Both the position numbers and the translations under genes were made by a program. The notes below the pieces were generated by a model that was not told the origin of the DNA, did no database searches, and worked only from the letters and a program-made list of their open reading frames with translations. Shown piece by piece: positions 1 through 9,182 of a stretch of 64,000 nt of DNA (its first letter is position 1; every line of letters begins with the position of its first letter). The DNA is from Clavibacter capsici (GTDB lineage Bacteria > Actinomycetota > Actinomycetes > Actinomycetales > Microbacteriaceae): the NCBI RefSeq assembly GCF_001280205.1, contig NZ_CP012573.1, positions 1,302,001 through 1,366,000 of the forward strand, read 5' to 3'.

Positions 1-2
1 TG

Positions 3-125
3 TACCACGACGGGTTCCGGAACGGCTTCCTCGTGACCATCGGGCTGCTGGCGGTGGCGCTCGCGCTCGGCCTCGTGGACCTCGGCCAGCGGCGGCGTCG
101 GCGCCAGCGCGCCGCGACGGCCTGA
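3..125 (+). CDS. C-terminal end of a membrane protein (partial)
   Basis: Only the last 40 codons lie in the window; the gene begins before base 1. The visible residues run from YHDGFRNGF into one hydrophobic segment (about 18 residues, LVTIGLLAVALALGLVDL) and end in an arginine-rich tail (GQRRRRRQRAATA) before TGA. A last membrane helix followed by a positive tail suggests a C-terminus in the cytoplasm. The family cannot be identified from this fragment. It is convergent with hisN, with only 22 bp between the stops. Confidence 0.55.
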   Translation, partial: YHDGFRNGFLVTIGLLAVALALGLVDLGQRRRRRQRAATA

Positions 126-147
126 GCGGTCGGTCCCCCGGGCGGGC

Positions 148-960
148 TCAGCGCGCGACGACCGCCAGCACCGCGTCGTGGAGGCGCCCGTTGGTGGCGA
201 GCGCGGATCCGTGCCAGGGGCCGGCCTCGCCGTCGATCGACGTGAAGCGCCCGCCTGCCTCCTCGATCACCGGGATGAGCGCGGCCATGTCGTAGGGCTT
301 CAGGTCGTGCTCGCCCGCGATGTCGAGGAGTCCCTCGGCGAGGAGCATGTAGGCCCACATGTCGCCGAAGTCGCGGGAGCGCTTCACCCGGCCGGAGAGG
401 TCGAGGAGCTCGTCCAGGCGGTCGGCATCGCGCCAGCGCTGCACGCCCGCGACGCTCATCGAGGCGTCCTCGAGCCGGGCGACGTCGGAGACCCGGATCC
501 GCCGCTCCTGCGACGTGGTGGCCTGGCCCAGCGTGTCGTCGACGTAGGCGCCGAGGCCCGTCGCGCCCCACCAGCGGCGGCCGAGCGCGGGCGCGCTCAC
601 GACGCCGACCACGGGCACGCCGTCCACCGCCAGCGCGATGAGGGTGCCCCACACGGGCACGCCGCGCGCGTAGTTCGAGGTGCCGTCGATCGGGTCGACG
701 ATCCACTGCCGTGACGACGACCCGCTCGTGCCGTACTCCTCGCCCAGCACGCTGTCGTGCGGGCGGCTCTCGGCGATGCCCGCGCGGATCGCCCGCTCGA
801 CCGACGTGTCGGCGTCGGTGACCCAGCTGGAGTCGGCCTTCGTCTCCACGGCGAGGTCGGCGGAGCGGAAGCGGTCGAGCGAGATCGCGTCGGCCATGTC
901 GGCCAGCTCCCGCGCGAGCCGCAGGTCGGACGACAGGGAGTGCAGGGGTTCGGAGGCCAC
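148..960 (-). CDS. hisN: Histidinol-phosphatase / inositol monophosphatase family (HisN-type)
   Basis: A 270-residue Mg-dependent phosphatase of the inositol monophosphatase fold. The metal-binding elements are visible: GEEYG about residue 73, then WIVDPIDGTSNYARG about residues 86-100, and the C-terminal AGEHDLKPYDMAA segment that closes the active site. In actinobacteria this subfamily supplies the histidinol-phosphate phosphatase step of histidine synthesis. The start is GTG (VASEPLHS). It lies 10 bp after rsgA, so it is probably co-transcribed with aroA and rsgA. General inositol-phosphate phosphatase activity is the alternative, since the two roles are hard to separate from sequence. Confidence 0.86.
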   Translation of the reverse strand: MASEPLHSLSSDLRLARELADMADAISLDRFRSADLAVETKADSSWVTDADTSVERAIRAGIAESRPHDSVLGEEYGTSGSSSRQWIVDPIDGTSNYARGVPVWGTLIALAVDGVPVVGVVSAPALGRRWWGATGLGAYVDDTLGQATTSQERRIRVSDVARLEDASMSVAGVQRWRDADRLDELLDLSGRVKRSRDFGDMWAYMLLAEGLLDIAGEHDLKPYDMAALIPVIEEAGGRFTSIDGEAGPWHGSALATNGRLHDAVLAVVAR

Positions 961-970
961 GGGGACGAGC

Positions 971-2047
971 CTAGCGATCGGCCTGGTCGCCCTTCGCCGC
1001 GTCGGAGCGGTTCGCGACCAGGTGCTGGAGCGAGTGCAGCCGCTCGCGCCCGGCGTCGCCCAGCTCGCCCGCCTCGACCCGGTCGACGATCTCCCAGTCG
1101 TGCGCCTCGGTCAGCGGGATCCCGCCGGGCGGCTCGCCCTCCGGCAGGTGCGCGTAGCTGGCGAACGAGCGGAGGATGTTGGCCGGATCCACGTGCCCGA
1201 GGCCGAACGAGCGGACGCCCGGGGTGTCGATGATCCAGCCGTGCCCGCCGTCGCCCGTCTCGACGCGCATCGAGACCGTGGAGCTCGAGGTGTGGCGTCC
1301 GCGACCGGTGACCTGGTTGACGACGCCGGTGGCGCGCTTGGCGTCCGGCACGAGCGCGTTGACGAGCGTGGACTTGCCGACGCCCGAGTGCCCGACGGCG
1401 ACGGTCGTCCGGTCGGCCAGCAGCGCGCGCAGCTCCTCGAGCGGCACGTCGTCCGAGCGGCTGAGCACGATCGGCACGTCGAGCACCCGGAAGTGCGCCG
1501 CGAAGGGCGCGGGGTCCGCGACGTCGGACTTCGTGATGCAGAGGATCGGCTGGATCCCCGCGTCGAACGCGGCGACCAGGTAGCGGTCCACGAGGCGCGC
1601 CCGGGGCTCGGGCTCCGCGGCCGCGACCACGATGAGCATCTGGTCGGCGTTCGCCACGATGACGCGCTCGACGGCGTCGGAGTCGTCCGCGCTCCGGCGC
1701 AGCAGCGTGCGACGCGGGGCGATGCGGACGATGCGCGACAGGCTGCCCTCGTCGCCCGAGGTGTCGCCCACGATGTCGACGCGGTCGTTCGTGACCACGG
1801 CCTTCTTGCCGAGCTCGCGCGCGCGGGTGGCGGTGAGCGTGTGCTCGTCCGGGGTGTCCTCGCCGACGAGCACGCCGAAGCGGCCGCGGTCGACCGTGAG
1901 CACGCGGCCCTCGACGGCGTCGGTGTGCCCGGGTCGCTGCTTGCTGCGCGGCTTGTTGCCCTTGGGGTTCGGCCGCACCCGCACGGACGACTCGTCGTAG
2001 GCGTCCCAGACGCCGTCGTCCTCCTCGGGATCCGCGAGCCAGCTCAC
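971..2047 (-). CDS. rsgA: Ribosome small-subunit-dependent GTPase A
   Basis: A circularly permuted GTPase of about 358 residues that checks late 30S maturation. An N-terminal OB-like region ([14 protein letters not shown]) is followed by the permuted motif order: G4 (TKSD), then G1 ([14 protein letters not shown]), then G3 ([11 protein letters not shown]). The C-terminal part is the usual helical domain, but the CxHxxxxxC zinc knuckle typical of the family is not evident; the segment reads [17 protein letters not shown]. The start is GTG at 2047, overlapping the aroA stop by 4 bp, so translation is probably coupled. An open frame continues far upstream inside aroA, but it is a shadow there. 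Confidence 0.93.
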   Translation of the reverse strand: MSWLADPEEDDGVWDAYDESSVRVRPNPKGNKPRSKQRPGHTDAVEGRVLTVDRGRFGVLVGEDTPDEHTLTATRARELGKKAVVTNDRVDIVGDTSGDEGSLSRIVRIAPRRTLLRRSADDSDAVERVIVANADQMLIVVAAAEPEPRARLVDRYLVAAFDAGIQPILCITKSDVADPAPFAAHFRVLDVPIVLSRSDDVPLEELRALLADRTTVAVGHSGVGKSTLVNALVPDAKRATGVVNQVTGRGRHTSSSTVSMRVETGDGGHGWIIDTPGVRSFGLGHVDPANILRSFASYAHLPEGEPPGGIPLTEAHDWEIVDRVEAGELGDAGRERLHSLQHLVANRSDAAKGDQADR

Positions 2048-3507
2048 AGGAGCCCGCCGACGCCGCCCGGCGCGCCCGGCCCGGTGATGCCGCCGAGGGC
2101 GAGCGGGTCGACCGCGGCGCGGGGCGCGCGTCCGAGGAGCGCGCCGATCCACAGCTCCGGGAACTCGGGCAGCGTCTTGGCGGTGGTGCCGATGTCGTCG
2201 ATCTCGACGCCGGGGACCGCGAGGCCGATGATCGCGCCCGCCGTGGCCATCCGGTGGTCCTCGTAGGCCCGCCAGGGGCCGCCGTGCAGCGGCGCGGGCT
2301 CGATCGCGAGCCCGTCCTCGAGCTCGGTGACGGATCCGCCGAGGCCGGTGATCTCCGCCGCCAGCGCGGCGAGGCGGTCGGTCTCGTGCCCGCGCAGGTG
2401 CCCGATGCCCGTGATGCGGCTGGGCCCGTCGGCGAGGGCCGCCAGGGCCACGAGAGCGGGCGCGAGCTCGCCGCCGGTGCTGAGGTCGAGGTCGACTCCC
2501 GGGATCCGGCCGCCCGCGGCGAGCCCCGGCCCGCCGTCCACGACGAGCGCGTCGCCCTCGCGGGTGACCGTGGCGCCGAAGCGCGGGAGGAGGTGCGCGA
2601 GGTCGGCGCCGACCTGGGTGGTCTCCTCCGGCCAGCCGGGCACGGCGACGCGCCCGCCCGCGACGATCGCGGCGCAGAGGAACGGCGCCGCGTTGGAGAG
2701 GTCCGGCTCGACGGCGACCTCGCGGCCGGCGATGGGGGAGGAGGGCACGATCCAGAGGCCGGGCTCCGGGCTCTCGACGACGACGCCGCGCTCCGCGAGC
2801 GTGCGGATCGTCATCTCGATGTGCGGCATGCTCGGCAGAGTGGCGCCCGTGTGCCGGAGCCGGAGCCCCTGGACGAAGCGCGGCGCCGCGAGCAGCAGGC
2901 CCGAGACGAACTGGCTGGAGGCGGACGCGTCGATGGCGATCTCGCCGCCCGGCACCTCGCCCGTGCCGTAGAGGCTGAACGGGAGGGCGCGACGGCCGTC
3001 GTCGTTGACGTCCACGCCGAGCGCGCGGAGGGCCTCGATCGTGCCGGACATGGGACGGCGGCGGGCGCTCGGGTCGCCGTCGAAGGAGACCGGGCCGAGG
3101 GCGAGCGCGGCGACCGGCGGCAGGAAGCGCATGACCGTGCCGGCGAGGCCGCACTCGACGGTGACGCCGCCTGCGAGCTCCGCCGGGGTGATCCGCAGGT
3201 CGGGACCGAAGGCGCCGTCGCCGTCGACCTCCTCGATCACCGTGCCGAGGGAGCGCAGCGCCTCGACCATGAGCCGCGTGTCCCGCGAGCGGAGCGGGGA
3301 GCGCAGCGTCGAGGGGGAGTCGGCGAGGGCGGACAGCACCAGCTCGCGGTTGGTCAGGCTCTTGGATCCCGGCAGCGGCACGCTCGCGTCGAGCGGCCCC
3401 TCGGCGACCGGCGCGGCCCACGGCCCGTCGTCGTCGGGCACCGGCGCATGGGTCCGGTCGTCGTCGTACGGGCTGAAGGTCGGACCGGAATACCTGAAGA
3501 TCTCCAT
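2044..3507 (-). CDS. aroA: 3-phosphoshikimate 1-carboxyvinyltransferase (EPSP synthase)
   Basis: The sixth step of the shikimate pathway: transfers enolpyruvate from PEP to shikimate-3-phosphate. The protein is about 487 residues from the ATG at 3507 ([14 protein letters not shown]), with an N-terminal extension of some 40 residues before the conserved [18 protein letters not shown] substrate-binding segment. Other family marks are [33 protein letters not shown] and [15 protein letters not shown] near the C-terminus. First gene of the minus-strand operon aroA-rsgA-hisN. A TACTCT hexamer ends 9 bp before the start, so the transcript may be nearly leaderless. A start at 3657 is possible but would overlap the sigH 5' region. 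Confidence 0.93.
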   Translation of the reverse strand: MEIFRYSGPTFSPYDDDRTHAPVPDDDGPWAAPVAEGPLDASVPLPGSKSLTNRELVLSALADSPSTLRSPLRSRDTRLMVEALRSLGTVIEEVDGDGAFGPDLRITPAELAGGVTVECGLAGTVMRFLPPVAALALGPVSFDGDPSARRRPMSGTIEALRALGVDVNDDGRRALPFSLYGTGEVPGGEIAIDASASSQFVSGLLLAAPRFVQGLRLRHTGATLPSMPHIEMTIRTLAERGVVVESPEPGLWIVPSSPIAGREVAVEPDLSNAAPFLCAAIVAGGRVAVPGWPEETTQVGADLAHLLPRFGATVTREGDALVVDGGPGLAAGGRIPGVDLDLSTGGELAPALVALAALADGPSRITGIGHLRGHETDRLAALAAEITGLGGSVTELEDGLAIEPAPLHGGPWRAYEDHRMATAGAIIGLAVPGVEIDDIGTTAKTLPEFPELWIGALLGRAPRAAVDPLALGGITGPGAPGGVGGLL

Positions 3508-3516
3508 GGGTTCACC

Positions 3517-3522
3517 AGAGTA
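3517..3522 (-). promoter_or_regulatory. Candidate -10 element of aroA
   Basis: On the minus strand this reads TACTCT, ending 9 nt before the aroA ATG, which would give a 5' leader of only 2-3 nt. The match is to the TANNNT pattern seen before many genes in this window; no -35 was assigned. Confidence 0.4.
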
Positions 3523-3623
3523 CCGGGCACGCGTCCGGCAGGCCCGGATCCCGGGCCGGGAAGGAAGACCCGTGATCACGAGGACAGCACCGGCGGCCCC
3601 GTCCGCCGAGCTCGTGCGCGCCG

Positions 3624-3629
3624 TAGAAT
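3624..3629 (+). promoter_or_regulatory. Candidate -10 element of sigH
   Basis: TAGAAT lies 8 nt before the ATG of sigH, placing the predicted transcription start at or next to the start codon. No SigH-type GGAAT/GTT autoregulatory promoter was found in the 120 bp upstream. Confidence 0.5.
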
Positions 3630-3637
3630 CTGCCTTG

Positions 3638-4396
3638 ATGGCCAATTCGAGGAACACCAGTCACGACGCGCCGGCCGACACCACCGGGGGAGACGCGAAG
3701 CCCGCGTCGGAGGCGCCCGCGGAGCTCGTGGAGGCCGTCGTGCAGTCCACGGAGGACGCCGCGGACCAGCAGGAGGCCGAGCGGGCCGAGGTCGAGGAGT
3801 CGCGCGCGGCCCAGCCCGGCGACAACCGCGAGCTCTTCGAGGAGCAGGCGCTCCCCTTCATCGACCAGCTCTACGCCGCGGGCCTGCGCATGACGCGCAA
3901 CCCCGCCGACGCGCAGGACCTGGTGCAGGAGACGTTCGTGAAGGCCTACACGGCCTTCCACCAGTTCAAGCAGGGCACGAACCTCAAGGCCTGGCTGTAC
4001 CGGATCCTCACGAACACCTTCATCAACAACTACCGCAAGAAGCAGCGGGACCCGTACAACGGCACCATCGACGAGCTCGAGGACTGGCAGCTCGGCGGAG
4101 CCACCTCCGCCACCGCCACCACCACGCGCTCCGCCGAGGCGGAGGCCATCGACCACCTGCCGGACAGCACCGTCAAGGACGCGCTGCAGTCCATCCCGGA
4201 GGACTTCCGGATGGCCGTCTACTTCGCGGACGTCGAGGGCTTCTCCTACCAGGAGATCGCCGACATCATGAAGACCCCCGTGGGCACCGTCATGAGCCGC
4301 CTGCACCGCGGCCGCCGGATGCTGCGGGGCCTCCTTTCCGACTACGCGCGCGAGCGGGGCATCTCCACCGCGCACCTCACTGGAGCGACCAAATGA
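3638..4396 (+). CDS. sigH: ECF sigma factor, SigH/SigR redox-stress type
   Basis: A 252-residue ECF sigma factor. The N-terminal 65 residues are acidic and low-complexity. Region 2 follows ([36 protein letters not shown]) with the [22 protein letters not shown] element, then a linker and region 4 ([47 protein letters not shown]). This is the SigH (Mycobacterium)/SigR (Streptomyces) pattern, which turns on thioredoxin and thiol-repair genes under disulfide stress. The stop overlaps the next gene, a zinc anti-sigma factor, by 4 bp. The ATG at 3638 was chosen because of the TAGAAT just upstream; an earlier GTG in frame at 3572 is also possible. Confidence 0.92.
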   Translation: MANSRNTSHDAPADTTGGDAKPASEAPAELVEAVVQSTEDAADQQEAERAEVEESRAAQPGDNRELFEEQALPFIDQLYAAGLRMTRNPADAQDLVQETFVKAYTAFHQFKQGTNLKAWLYRILTNTFINNYRKKQRDPYNGTIDELEDWQLGGATSATATTTRSAEAEAIDHLPDSTVKDALQSIPEDFRMAVYFADVEGFSYQEIADIMKTPVGTVMSRLHRGRRMLRGLLSDYARERGISTAHLTGATK

Positions 4397-4635
4397 GCGA
4401 CTGCGGCTGCGACAAGGCCAAGAAGGATCTCGAGGAGTACCTGCACCACGAGCTCGACAAGGCGGACGCCGCCGACATCCGCGAGCACATGGCGAACTGC
4501 CCGGACTGCGCGCGCGAGCACCGCGTCGGCGTGGTCCTCCGCGACACCGTGCGCCGCGCCTGCACGGAGGCGGCTCCCGAGGACCTGCGCACGCAGGTGA
4601 TGGAGAAGCTGCGCGCCATCCAGGCCACCCACTGA
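4393..4635 (+). CDS. rsrA: Zinc-binding anti-sigma factor, RsrA/RshA type
   Basis: An 80-residue zinc-containing anti-sigma protein. The HxxxCxxC signature is visible as H32, C36, C39 (HMANCPDC), and N-terminal C4 and C6 can supply the remaining ligand. In RsrA, oxidation of these cysteines releases zinc and frees the sigma factor, so this is very likely the redox switch for the upstream SigH. The genes overlap as ATGA, which implies coupled translation and fixed stoichiometry. It is too short and too typical to be a full-length regulator of another kind. Confidence 0.92.
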   Translation: MSDCGCDKAKKDLEEYLHHELDKADAADIREHMANCPDCAREHRVGVVLRDTVRRACTEAAPEDLRTQVMEKLRAIQATH

Positions 4636-4658
4636 GCCGAGGGGCCGCGGGCTCCCGG

Positions 4659-4664
4659 TAATCT
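4659..4664 (+). promoter_or_regulatory. Candidate leaderless -10 element
   Basis: TAATCT, exactly 6 nt before the GTG start at 4671. It suggests the acetyltransferase has its own leaderless transcript in addition to any read-through from sigH-rsrA. Confidence 0.55.
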
Positions 4665-4670
4665 CGGGAC

Positions 4671-5111
4671 GTGACCAACGCCATCGAGTCCCTCGGGACG
4701 CCGTCCGGATCCGATCTGACCGTCATCGTCGAGCTGCTCCGCCTGCTCGACTACGAGGTGGACGAGGGGCGCGTCGCCGCGCGTCTCTCCCGCATGACGG
4801 CCGCGGCCGGCCACGAGACGTGGGTGGTCCGCGACGACGCGGGCGAGATCGCCGGGCTCGCGGGCGGGCACCTCATGTGGGGCCTCGCCGACGACGAGCC
4901 GATCGCGCAGCTCATCATCCTGGTCGTCCGCGAGGGACGGCAGGCCGGGGGCATCGGCTCCGACCTCATCCGCCACTACGAGGCGTGGGCGCGCGAGCAC
5001 GGCGCCACGCGGTTCCTCGCCACCTCGGCGGCGGCACGCGACAACGTCACACGCTTCTACGCCCGCCGCGGCTACCACGCGTCCGGCATCCGCTACTCGA
5101 AGCTCGGCTGA
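4671..5111 (+). CDS. GNAT-family N-acetyltransferase
   Basis: A 146-residue single-domain GNAT protein. The acetyl-CoA-binding motif is visible as VREGRQAGGIGSDLIRHYEAWA (the RxxGxG/A loop as RQAGGIG), followed by a strand with FLATSAAARDNVTRFYARRGYHASGIRYSK, the usual C-terminal end of small-molecule acetyltransferases. The substrate is unknown. It starts with GTG right after a -10-like hexamer and ends in front of a strong bidirectional hairpin. It follows sigH-rsrA by 35 bp, but nothing ties it functionally to redox stress. Confidence 0.82.
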   Translation: MTNAIESLGTPSGSDLTVIVELLRLLDYEVDEGRVAARLSRMTAAAGHETWVVRDDAGEIAGLAGGHLMWGLADDEPIAQLIILVVREGRQAGGIGSDLIRHYEAWAREHGATRFLATSAAARDNVTRFYARRGYHASGIRYSKLG

Positions 5112-5121
5112 CCCGCAGCAT

Positions 5122-5159
5122 GACGAGAGGCCCGGTCCTAGGGGACCGGGCCTCTCGTC
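5122..5159. terminator. Strong bidirectional hairpin terminator
   Basis: A perfect 17-bp stem (5122-5138 with 5143-5159) around a TAGG loop, placed between the stops of the convergent acetyltransferase and kgd genes. The stem is very GC-rich and there is no clear T-run, as is usual for terminators in this phylum. Confidence 0.85.
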
Positions 5160-5185
5160 GTGCCGGGCGGGTGCGCCCTACCGCA

Positions 5186-8100
5186 TCACTCCGCGGTGGC
5201 GCGCGCGATCAGGTCGGTCTGCTCCGTGGCGTGGCGCTTGCTGGATCCCGCGGCGGGCGACGCCGCCGCCGGACGCGAGACGACGCGCACCGGGCGGTCG
5301 GGCAGGACCCGGCCGAGCTCCACGTGCACGAACGGCCAGGCGCCCTGGTTCTCGGGCTCGTCCTGCACCCAGACCACCTCGGCGTCCGGGTACGACTCGA
5401 CGACGCGGCGCACCTGCTCCTCCGGGAACGGGTAGAACTGCTCGACCCGCACGAGGGCGATGGACGTGTCCTGGCGCTTCTCCAGCTCGCCGAGCAGGTC
5501 GTAGTGCACCTTGCCCGAGTGGAGGAGCACGCGGCGGACGGCGCCGCGGTCCTGGATGCGGACGTCGTCGATCACCGGCTCGAAGCGGCCCGAGGTGAAG
5601 GCCTCGATGTCGCTCGTCGCGCCGCGCAGCCGCAGCATGGCCTTCGGCGTGAAGACCACGAGCGGGCGGCGGGGCCGCGAGTACGCCTGGCGGCGCAGCA
5701 GGTGGAAGTACGACGCGGGCGTCGAGGGCCGCGCGACCGTCATGTTCTGCTCCGCGCACAGCTGCAGGAAGCGCTCGATGCGCGCCGACGAGTGGTCGGG
5801 GCCCTGGCCCTCGTAGCCGTGCGGCAGCAGCAGCACGACGCTCGAGCGCTGGCCCCACTTCTGCTCGGCCGAGGAGATGAACTCGTCGATGATGGTCTGC
5901 GCGCCGTTGGCGAAGTCGCCGAACTGGGCCTCCCAGAGGACCAGCGCGTCGGGCCGCTCCACGGAGTAGCCGTACTCGAAGCCCATCGCGGCGTACTCGC
6001 TCAGCAGCGTGTCGTAGATCCAGAACCGCGCCTGGCGGTCGCTGAGGTTCGCGAGGGGCAGCCACTCCTGGCCGTTGTCGCGGTCGTGCAGCACCGCGTG
6101 GCGCTGGACGAACGTGCCGCGGCGCGAGTCCTGGCCGGCGAGGCGGACGGGCGTGTTCTCCAGCAGCAGCGAGCCGATGGCGAGGAGCTCGCCGAAGGCC
6201 CAGTCGATGGATCCGCTCCGGCTCATCTCGAGCCGCTTGCGCATGAGCGCCTGCAGCTTCGGGTGCACGGAGAAGCCCTGCGGCGGGTTGTCGTGCGCGT
6301 CGCCGACCGCCTGGATGACGGACTCGGACACGCCCGTGGTCTCGGGCTCCCCGTGGCCGTCGTCCTGCTGGGAGTCGGGGCGCTCGAGGTCGGACACCGC
6401 GCCCGCGTCGTCCGTCTGGACGGGGATGGACGAGGTCTGCGCCGCGTGCGTCTCGGCGAAGGCGCGCTCCAGGCGGTCCTGGAAGTCCTTCTGCGCCGCG
6501 TCGTACTCCTCCTGCGTGATGTCGCCGCGGCCGACCAGCGCCTCCGTGTACAGCTTCCGCACCGAGCGCTTGGCCTCGATGAGGTTGTACATGAGCGGCT
6601 GCGTCATCGACGGGTCGTCGCCCTCGTTGTGGCCGCGTCGGCGGTAGCAGACGAGGTCGATGACGACGTCCTTCTTGAACTGCTGGCGGAACTCGAAGGC
6701 GAGGTGCGCCACGCGGGCCACGGCCTCCGGGTCGTCGCCGTTCACGTGGAAGATCGGCGCCTGGATGCTCTTCGCGACGTCGGTCGAGTAGACCGACGAG
6801 CGGGACTCCGACGGCGGCGTGGTGAAGCCGACCTGGTTGTTGATCACGATGTGCACCGTGCCGCCCGTGCGGTACGCGCGCAGCTGCGAGAGCTGGAGGG
6901 TCTCGAAGACCACGCCCTGGCCGGCCATCGAGGCGTCGCCGTGGACGAGGATCGGCAGCACCGAGAACGAGCCGATGGGCTTCCGGTCCTGCTTCGCGCG
7001 GACGATGCCCTCGAGCACGCCGTTGACGGCCTCGAGGTGCGACGGGTTGGCCGCGAGGTACACGGGCATCTCCTCGCCGTGGACGCCCCGGAAGGTGCCC
7101 TCGGTGCCGAGGTGGTACTTCACGTCGCCGGATCCCTGGACCGTGCGGGGGTCCTGCGTGCCCTCGAACTCGCGGAAGATCTGGCCGTAGCTCTTCCCCG
7201 CGATGTTGGTGAGGACGTTGAGGCGGCCGCGGTGCGCCATGCCGATGGCGACCTCGTCGAGGCCGTGGTCGGCCGCCCCCTGGAGGAGCGTGTCCAGCAG
7301 GGAGATGGTGGACTCGCCGCCCTCGAGGCTGAAGCGCTTCTGCCCGACGTACTTCGTCTGCAGGAACGTCTCGAAGGCCTCCGACTCGTTGAGCTTCGAG
7401 AGGATGCGCATCTGCTCGTCGTGCGTGGGCTTCGCGTAGGGCTGCTCGACCTTGCCCTGGATCCACTCGCGCTCGTCCGGCTGCTGGATGTGCATGTACT
7501 CGATGCCGATGGTGCGGCAGTAGGAGTCGCGCAGGATCCCGAGCACGTCGCGGAGGAGCGCCTGGCGGCGGCCGCCGAAGCCGCCGGTGACGAACTCGCG
7601 GTCGAGGTCCCAGAAGGTGAGCCCGTGGTTCGTGATCTCGAGGTCCGGGTGCGTGCGCTGCTGGTACTCGAGCGGGTCGATGTCCGCCATGAGGTGCCCG
7701 CGGACGCGGTACGCGTTGATGAGCTCCTGCACGCGGCTGGTCTTGGAGACCCGCTCCGAGAGGTCGACGTTGATGTCGGTGGCCCACTGGATGGGGTCGT
7801 ACGGGATGCGCAGCGCCGCGAAGATGTCCTCGTAGAAGCCGTGCTGGCCGATGAGGCGCTCGTGCACGATCTTGAGGAACTCGCCGGAGCCCGCGCCCTG
7901 GATGACGCGGTGGTCGTACGTGCTCGTGAGCGTGATGGTCTTGCCGATGCCGAGCTCGACGAGCGTCTTGGGGGAGGAGCCCTGGAACTCGGCCGGGTAC
8001 TCGAGGGCGCCGGCGCCGATGATGGCGCCCTGGCCCTTCATGAGGCGCGGCACCGAGTGCACGGTGCCGATGCCGCCGGGGTTCGTGAGCGAGATGGTGG

Positions 8101-9004
8101 TGCCGGCGAAGTCGCCCGCGGCGAGCTTGTTGGATCGCGCCTTCTTCACCAGGTCCTCGTACGCGGAGAGGAACTCGCCGAAGGTCATGGCCTCGGCGCC
8201 CTTGATGCTCGGGACGAGGAGGGCGCGCGTGCCGTCCGGCTTCGGCATGTCGATGGCGATGCCGAGGTTGATGTGCGCGGGGGAGACGACGCTGGGCTTG
8301 CCGTCCACCTCGTCGTAGTGCACGTTCTGGCTCGGGAACTCCTTGAGCGCCTGGATGAGCGCCCAGCCGATGAGGTGCGTGAACGAGACCTTGCCGCCGC
8401 GGGCGCGCTTCAGGTGGTTGTTGATGACGATGCGGTTGTCGATCATCAGCTTCGCCGGGATCGTGCGGACGCTCGTCGCGGTGGGGATGGTGAGCGAGGC
8501 GTCCATGTTGGTCGCGAGGCTCTTGGCCATGCCGCGGAGCGGGGTCACGTCGTCCTCGCCGGGCGGGGTGGGCTCCGCGCCCTTCTTGGCGGGCGCCTTC
8601 GCGGGGGCCTGCGCGGGGATCGGCTGCTGCTTGGGGGCGATGCTCGTCGTGCGCGCCGCCGGCTGCGAGCCGGTCGCGGGCTGCTGCGCCTGCGCGTCGG
8701 GCTGTCCGGGGGCGTCGGGCGCGGGGGTCGCGGCCGGGGCGCCGGTGTTCGTCGCGGCGGGGGCGGAGGTGCTCCCCGCATCCGGGATCTGCGCCTCGGC
8801 GGTCTCGTCGCCGGTGGCCGGCGTCGCCTCGCGGCCCTCGATCACGGTCGTGTGGTAGTTCTCCAGGATCGGCCACCAGCTGCGGTCGACGGAGTCCTTG
8901 TCGACCACGAACCTCTCGTACATCTCGTCGACGAGCCACTCGTTGGCTCCGAAGTCGCCCGTGGAACCGTCATCGGTCCCCGTACCAGTCACCTGGCTCG
9001 ACAC
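5186..9004 (-). CDS. kgd: Multifunctional 2-oxoglutarate decarboxylase/dehydrogenase E1 with fused acyltransferase domain
   Basis: A protein of about 1272 residues with the actinobacterial fused layout. First comes a short N-terminal segment (NEWLVDEMYERF), then a long Ala/Pro/Gln-rich linker of roughly 100 residues. Next is an E2-like succinyltransferase catalytic domain with STYDHRVIQGAGSGEF near residue 363. The thiamine-diphosphate E1 part follows (GMAHRGRLNVLTNIAGK near 589; INNQVGFTT; QGPDHSSARIERFLQL). It decarboxylates 2-oxoglutarate in the TCA cycle and, with lipoyl E2/E3 partners encoded elsewhere, makes succinyl-CoA. The GTG at 9004 (VSSQVTGTG) is the best start; longer frames upstream are low-complexity shadow. 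It is monocistronic, ending at a strong terminator. Confidence 0.94.
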   Translation of the reverse strand: MSSQVTGTGTDDGSTGDFGANEWLVDEMYERFVVDKDSVDRSWWPILENYHTTVIEGREATPATGDETAEAQIPDAGSTSAPAATNTGAPAATPAPDAPGQPDAQAQQPATGSQPAARTTSIAPKQQPIPAQAPAKAPAKKGAEPTPPGEDDVTPLRGMAKSLATNMDASLTIPTATSVRTIPAKLMIDNRIVINNHLKRARGGKVSFTHLIGWALIQALKEFPSQNVHYDEVDGKPSVVSPAHINLGIAIDMPKPDGTRALLVPSIKGAEAMTFGEFLSAYEDLVKKARSNKLAAGDFAGTTISLTNPGGIGTVHSVPRLMKGQGAIIGAGALEYPAEFQGSSPKTLVELGIGKTITLTSTYDHRVIQGAGSGEFLKIVHERLIGQHGFYEDIFAALRIPYDPIQWATDINVDLSERVSKTSRVQELINAYRVRGHLMADIDPLEYQQRTHPDLEITNHGLTFWDLDREFVTGGFGGRRQALLRDVLGILRDSYCRTIGIEYMHIQQPDEREWIQGKVEQPYAKPTHDEQMRILSKLNESEAFETFLQTKYVGQKRFSLEGGESTISLLDTLLQGAADHGLDEVAIGMAHRGRLNVLTNIAGKSYGQIFREFEGTQDPRTVQGSGDVKYHLGTEGTFRGVHGEEMPVYLAANPSHLEAVNGVLEGIVRAKQDRKPIGSFSVLPILVHGDASMAGQGVVFETLQLSQLRAYRTGGTVHIVINNQVGFTTPPSESRSSVYSTDVAKSIQAPIFHVNGDDPEAVARVAHLAFEFRQQFKKDVVIDLVCYRRRGHNEGDDPSMTQPLMYNLIEAKRSVRKLYTEALVGRGDITQEEYDAAQKDFQDRLERAFAETHAAQTSSIPVQTDDAGAVSDLERPDSQQDDGHGEPETTGVSESVIQAVGDAHDNPPQGFSVHPKLQALMRKRLEMSRSGSIDWAFGELLAIGSLLLENTPVRLAGQDSRRGTFVQRHAVLHDRDNGQEWLPLANLSDRQARFWIYDTLLSEYAAMGFEYGYSVERPDALVLWEAQFGDFANGAQTIIDEFISSAEQKWGQRSSVVLLLPHGYEGQGPDHSSARIERFLQLCAEQNMTVARPSTPASYFHLLRRQAYSRPRRPLVVFTPKAMLRLRGATSDIEAFTSGRFEPVIDDVRIQDRGAVRRVLLHSGKVHYDLLGELEKRQDTSIALVRVEQFYPFPEEQVRRVVESYPDAEVVWVQDEPENQGAWPFVHVELGRVLPDRPVRVVSRPAAASPAAGSSKRHATEQTDLIARATAE

Positions 9005-9170
9005 AGTTGATCGCCCGCTCTCTTGCTGTTGGTCGTCTGCCTCGCGCGGCCCGTTCGCGTGCCGCGCGTCCACGATCACCCAGCCTAAACCTTCCCCCGG
9101 TCGGGCCGACGGGAGCGGCGCGCGGAGGGGCGCGCCGACCGCGCCCTGGCGCGGGCCGGGACGCCGGGGA

Positions 9171-9176
9171 TACCGT
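9171..9176 (+). promoter_or_regulatory. Candidate leaderless -10 element of guaB1
   Basis: TACCGT exactly 6 nt before the ATG at 9183. The intergenic region 9005-9182 also has to hold the kgd promoter on the other strand, which I could not place. Confidence 0.5.
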
Positions 9177-9182
9177 CGGGGC

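Noticed and set aside
971-3421. An 816-codon frame containing rsgA with a long N-terminal part inside aroA
   Set aside because: The extra part is an arginine-rich shadow of aroA; the GTG at 2047, overlapping the aroA stop by 4 bp, fits the RsgA family length.
3541-3557. Inverted repeat of 7-bp arms (GGCCCGG/CCGGGCC) between aroA and sigH
   Set aside because: Short GC-only dyads are common here by chance; position between divergent genes is the only support.
4820-9010. A plus-strand open frame of about 1396 codons antisense to kgd, and similar giant antisense frames at 49215-53294 and 53102-56830
   Set aside because: They are rich in Arg/Ala/Gly/His/Val with no domain, lie opposite to clear genes, and arise because stop codons are rare in high-GC shadow frames.
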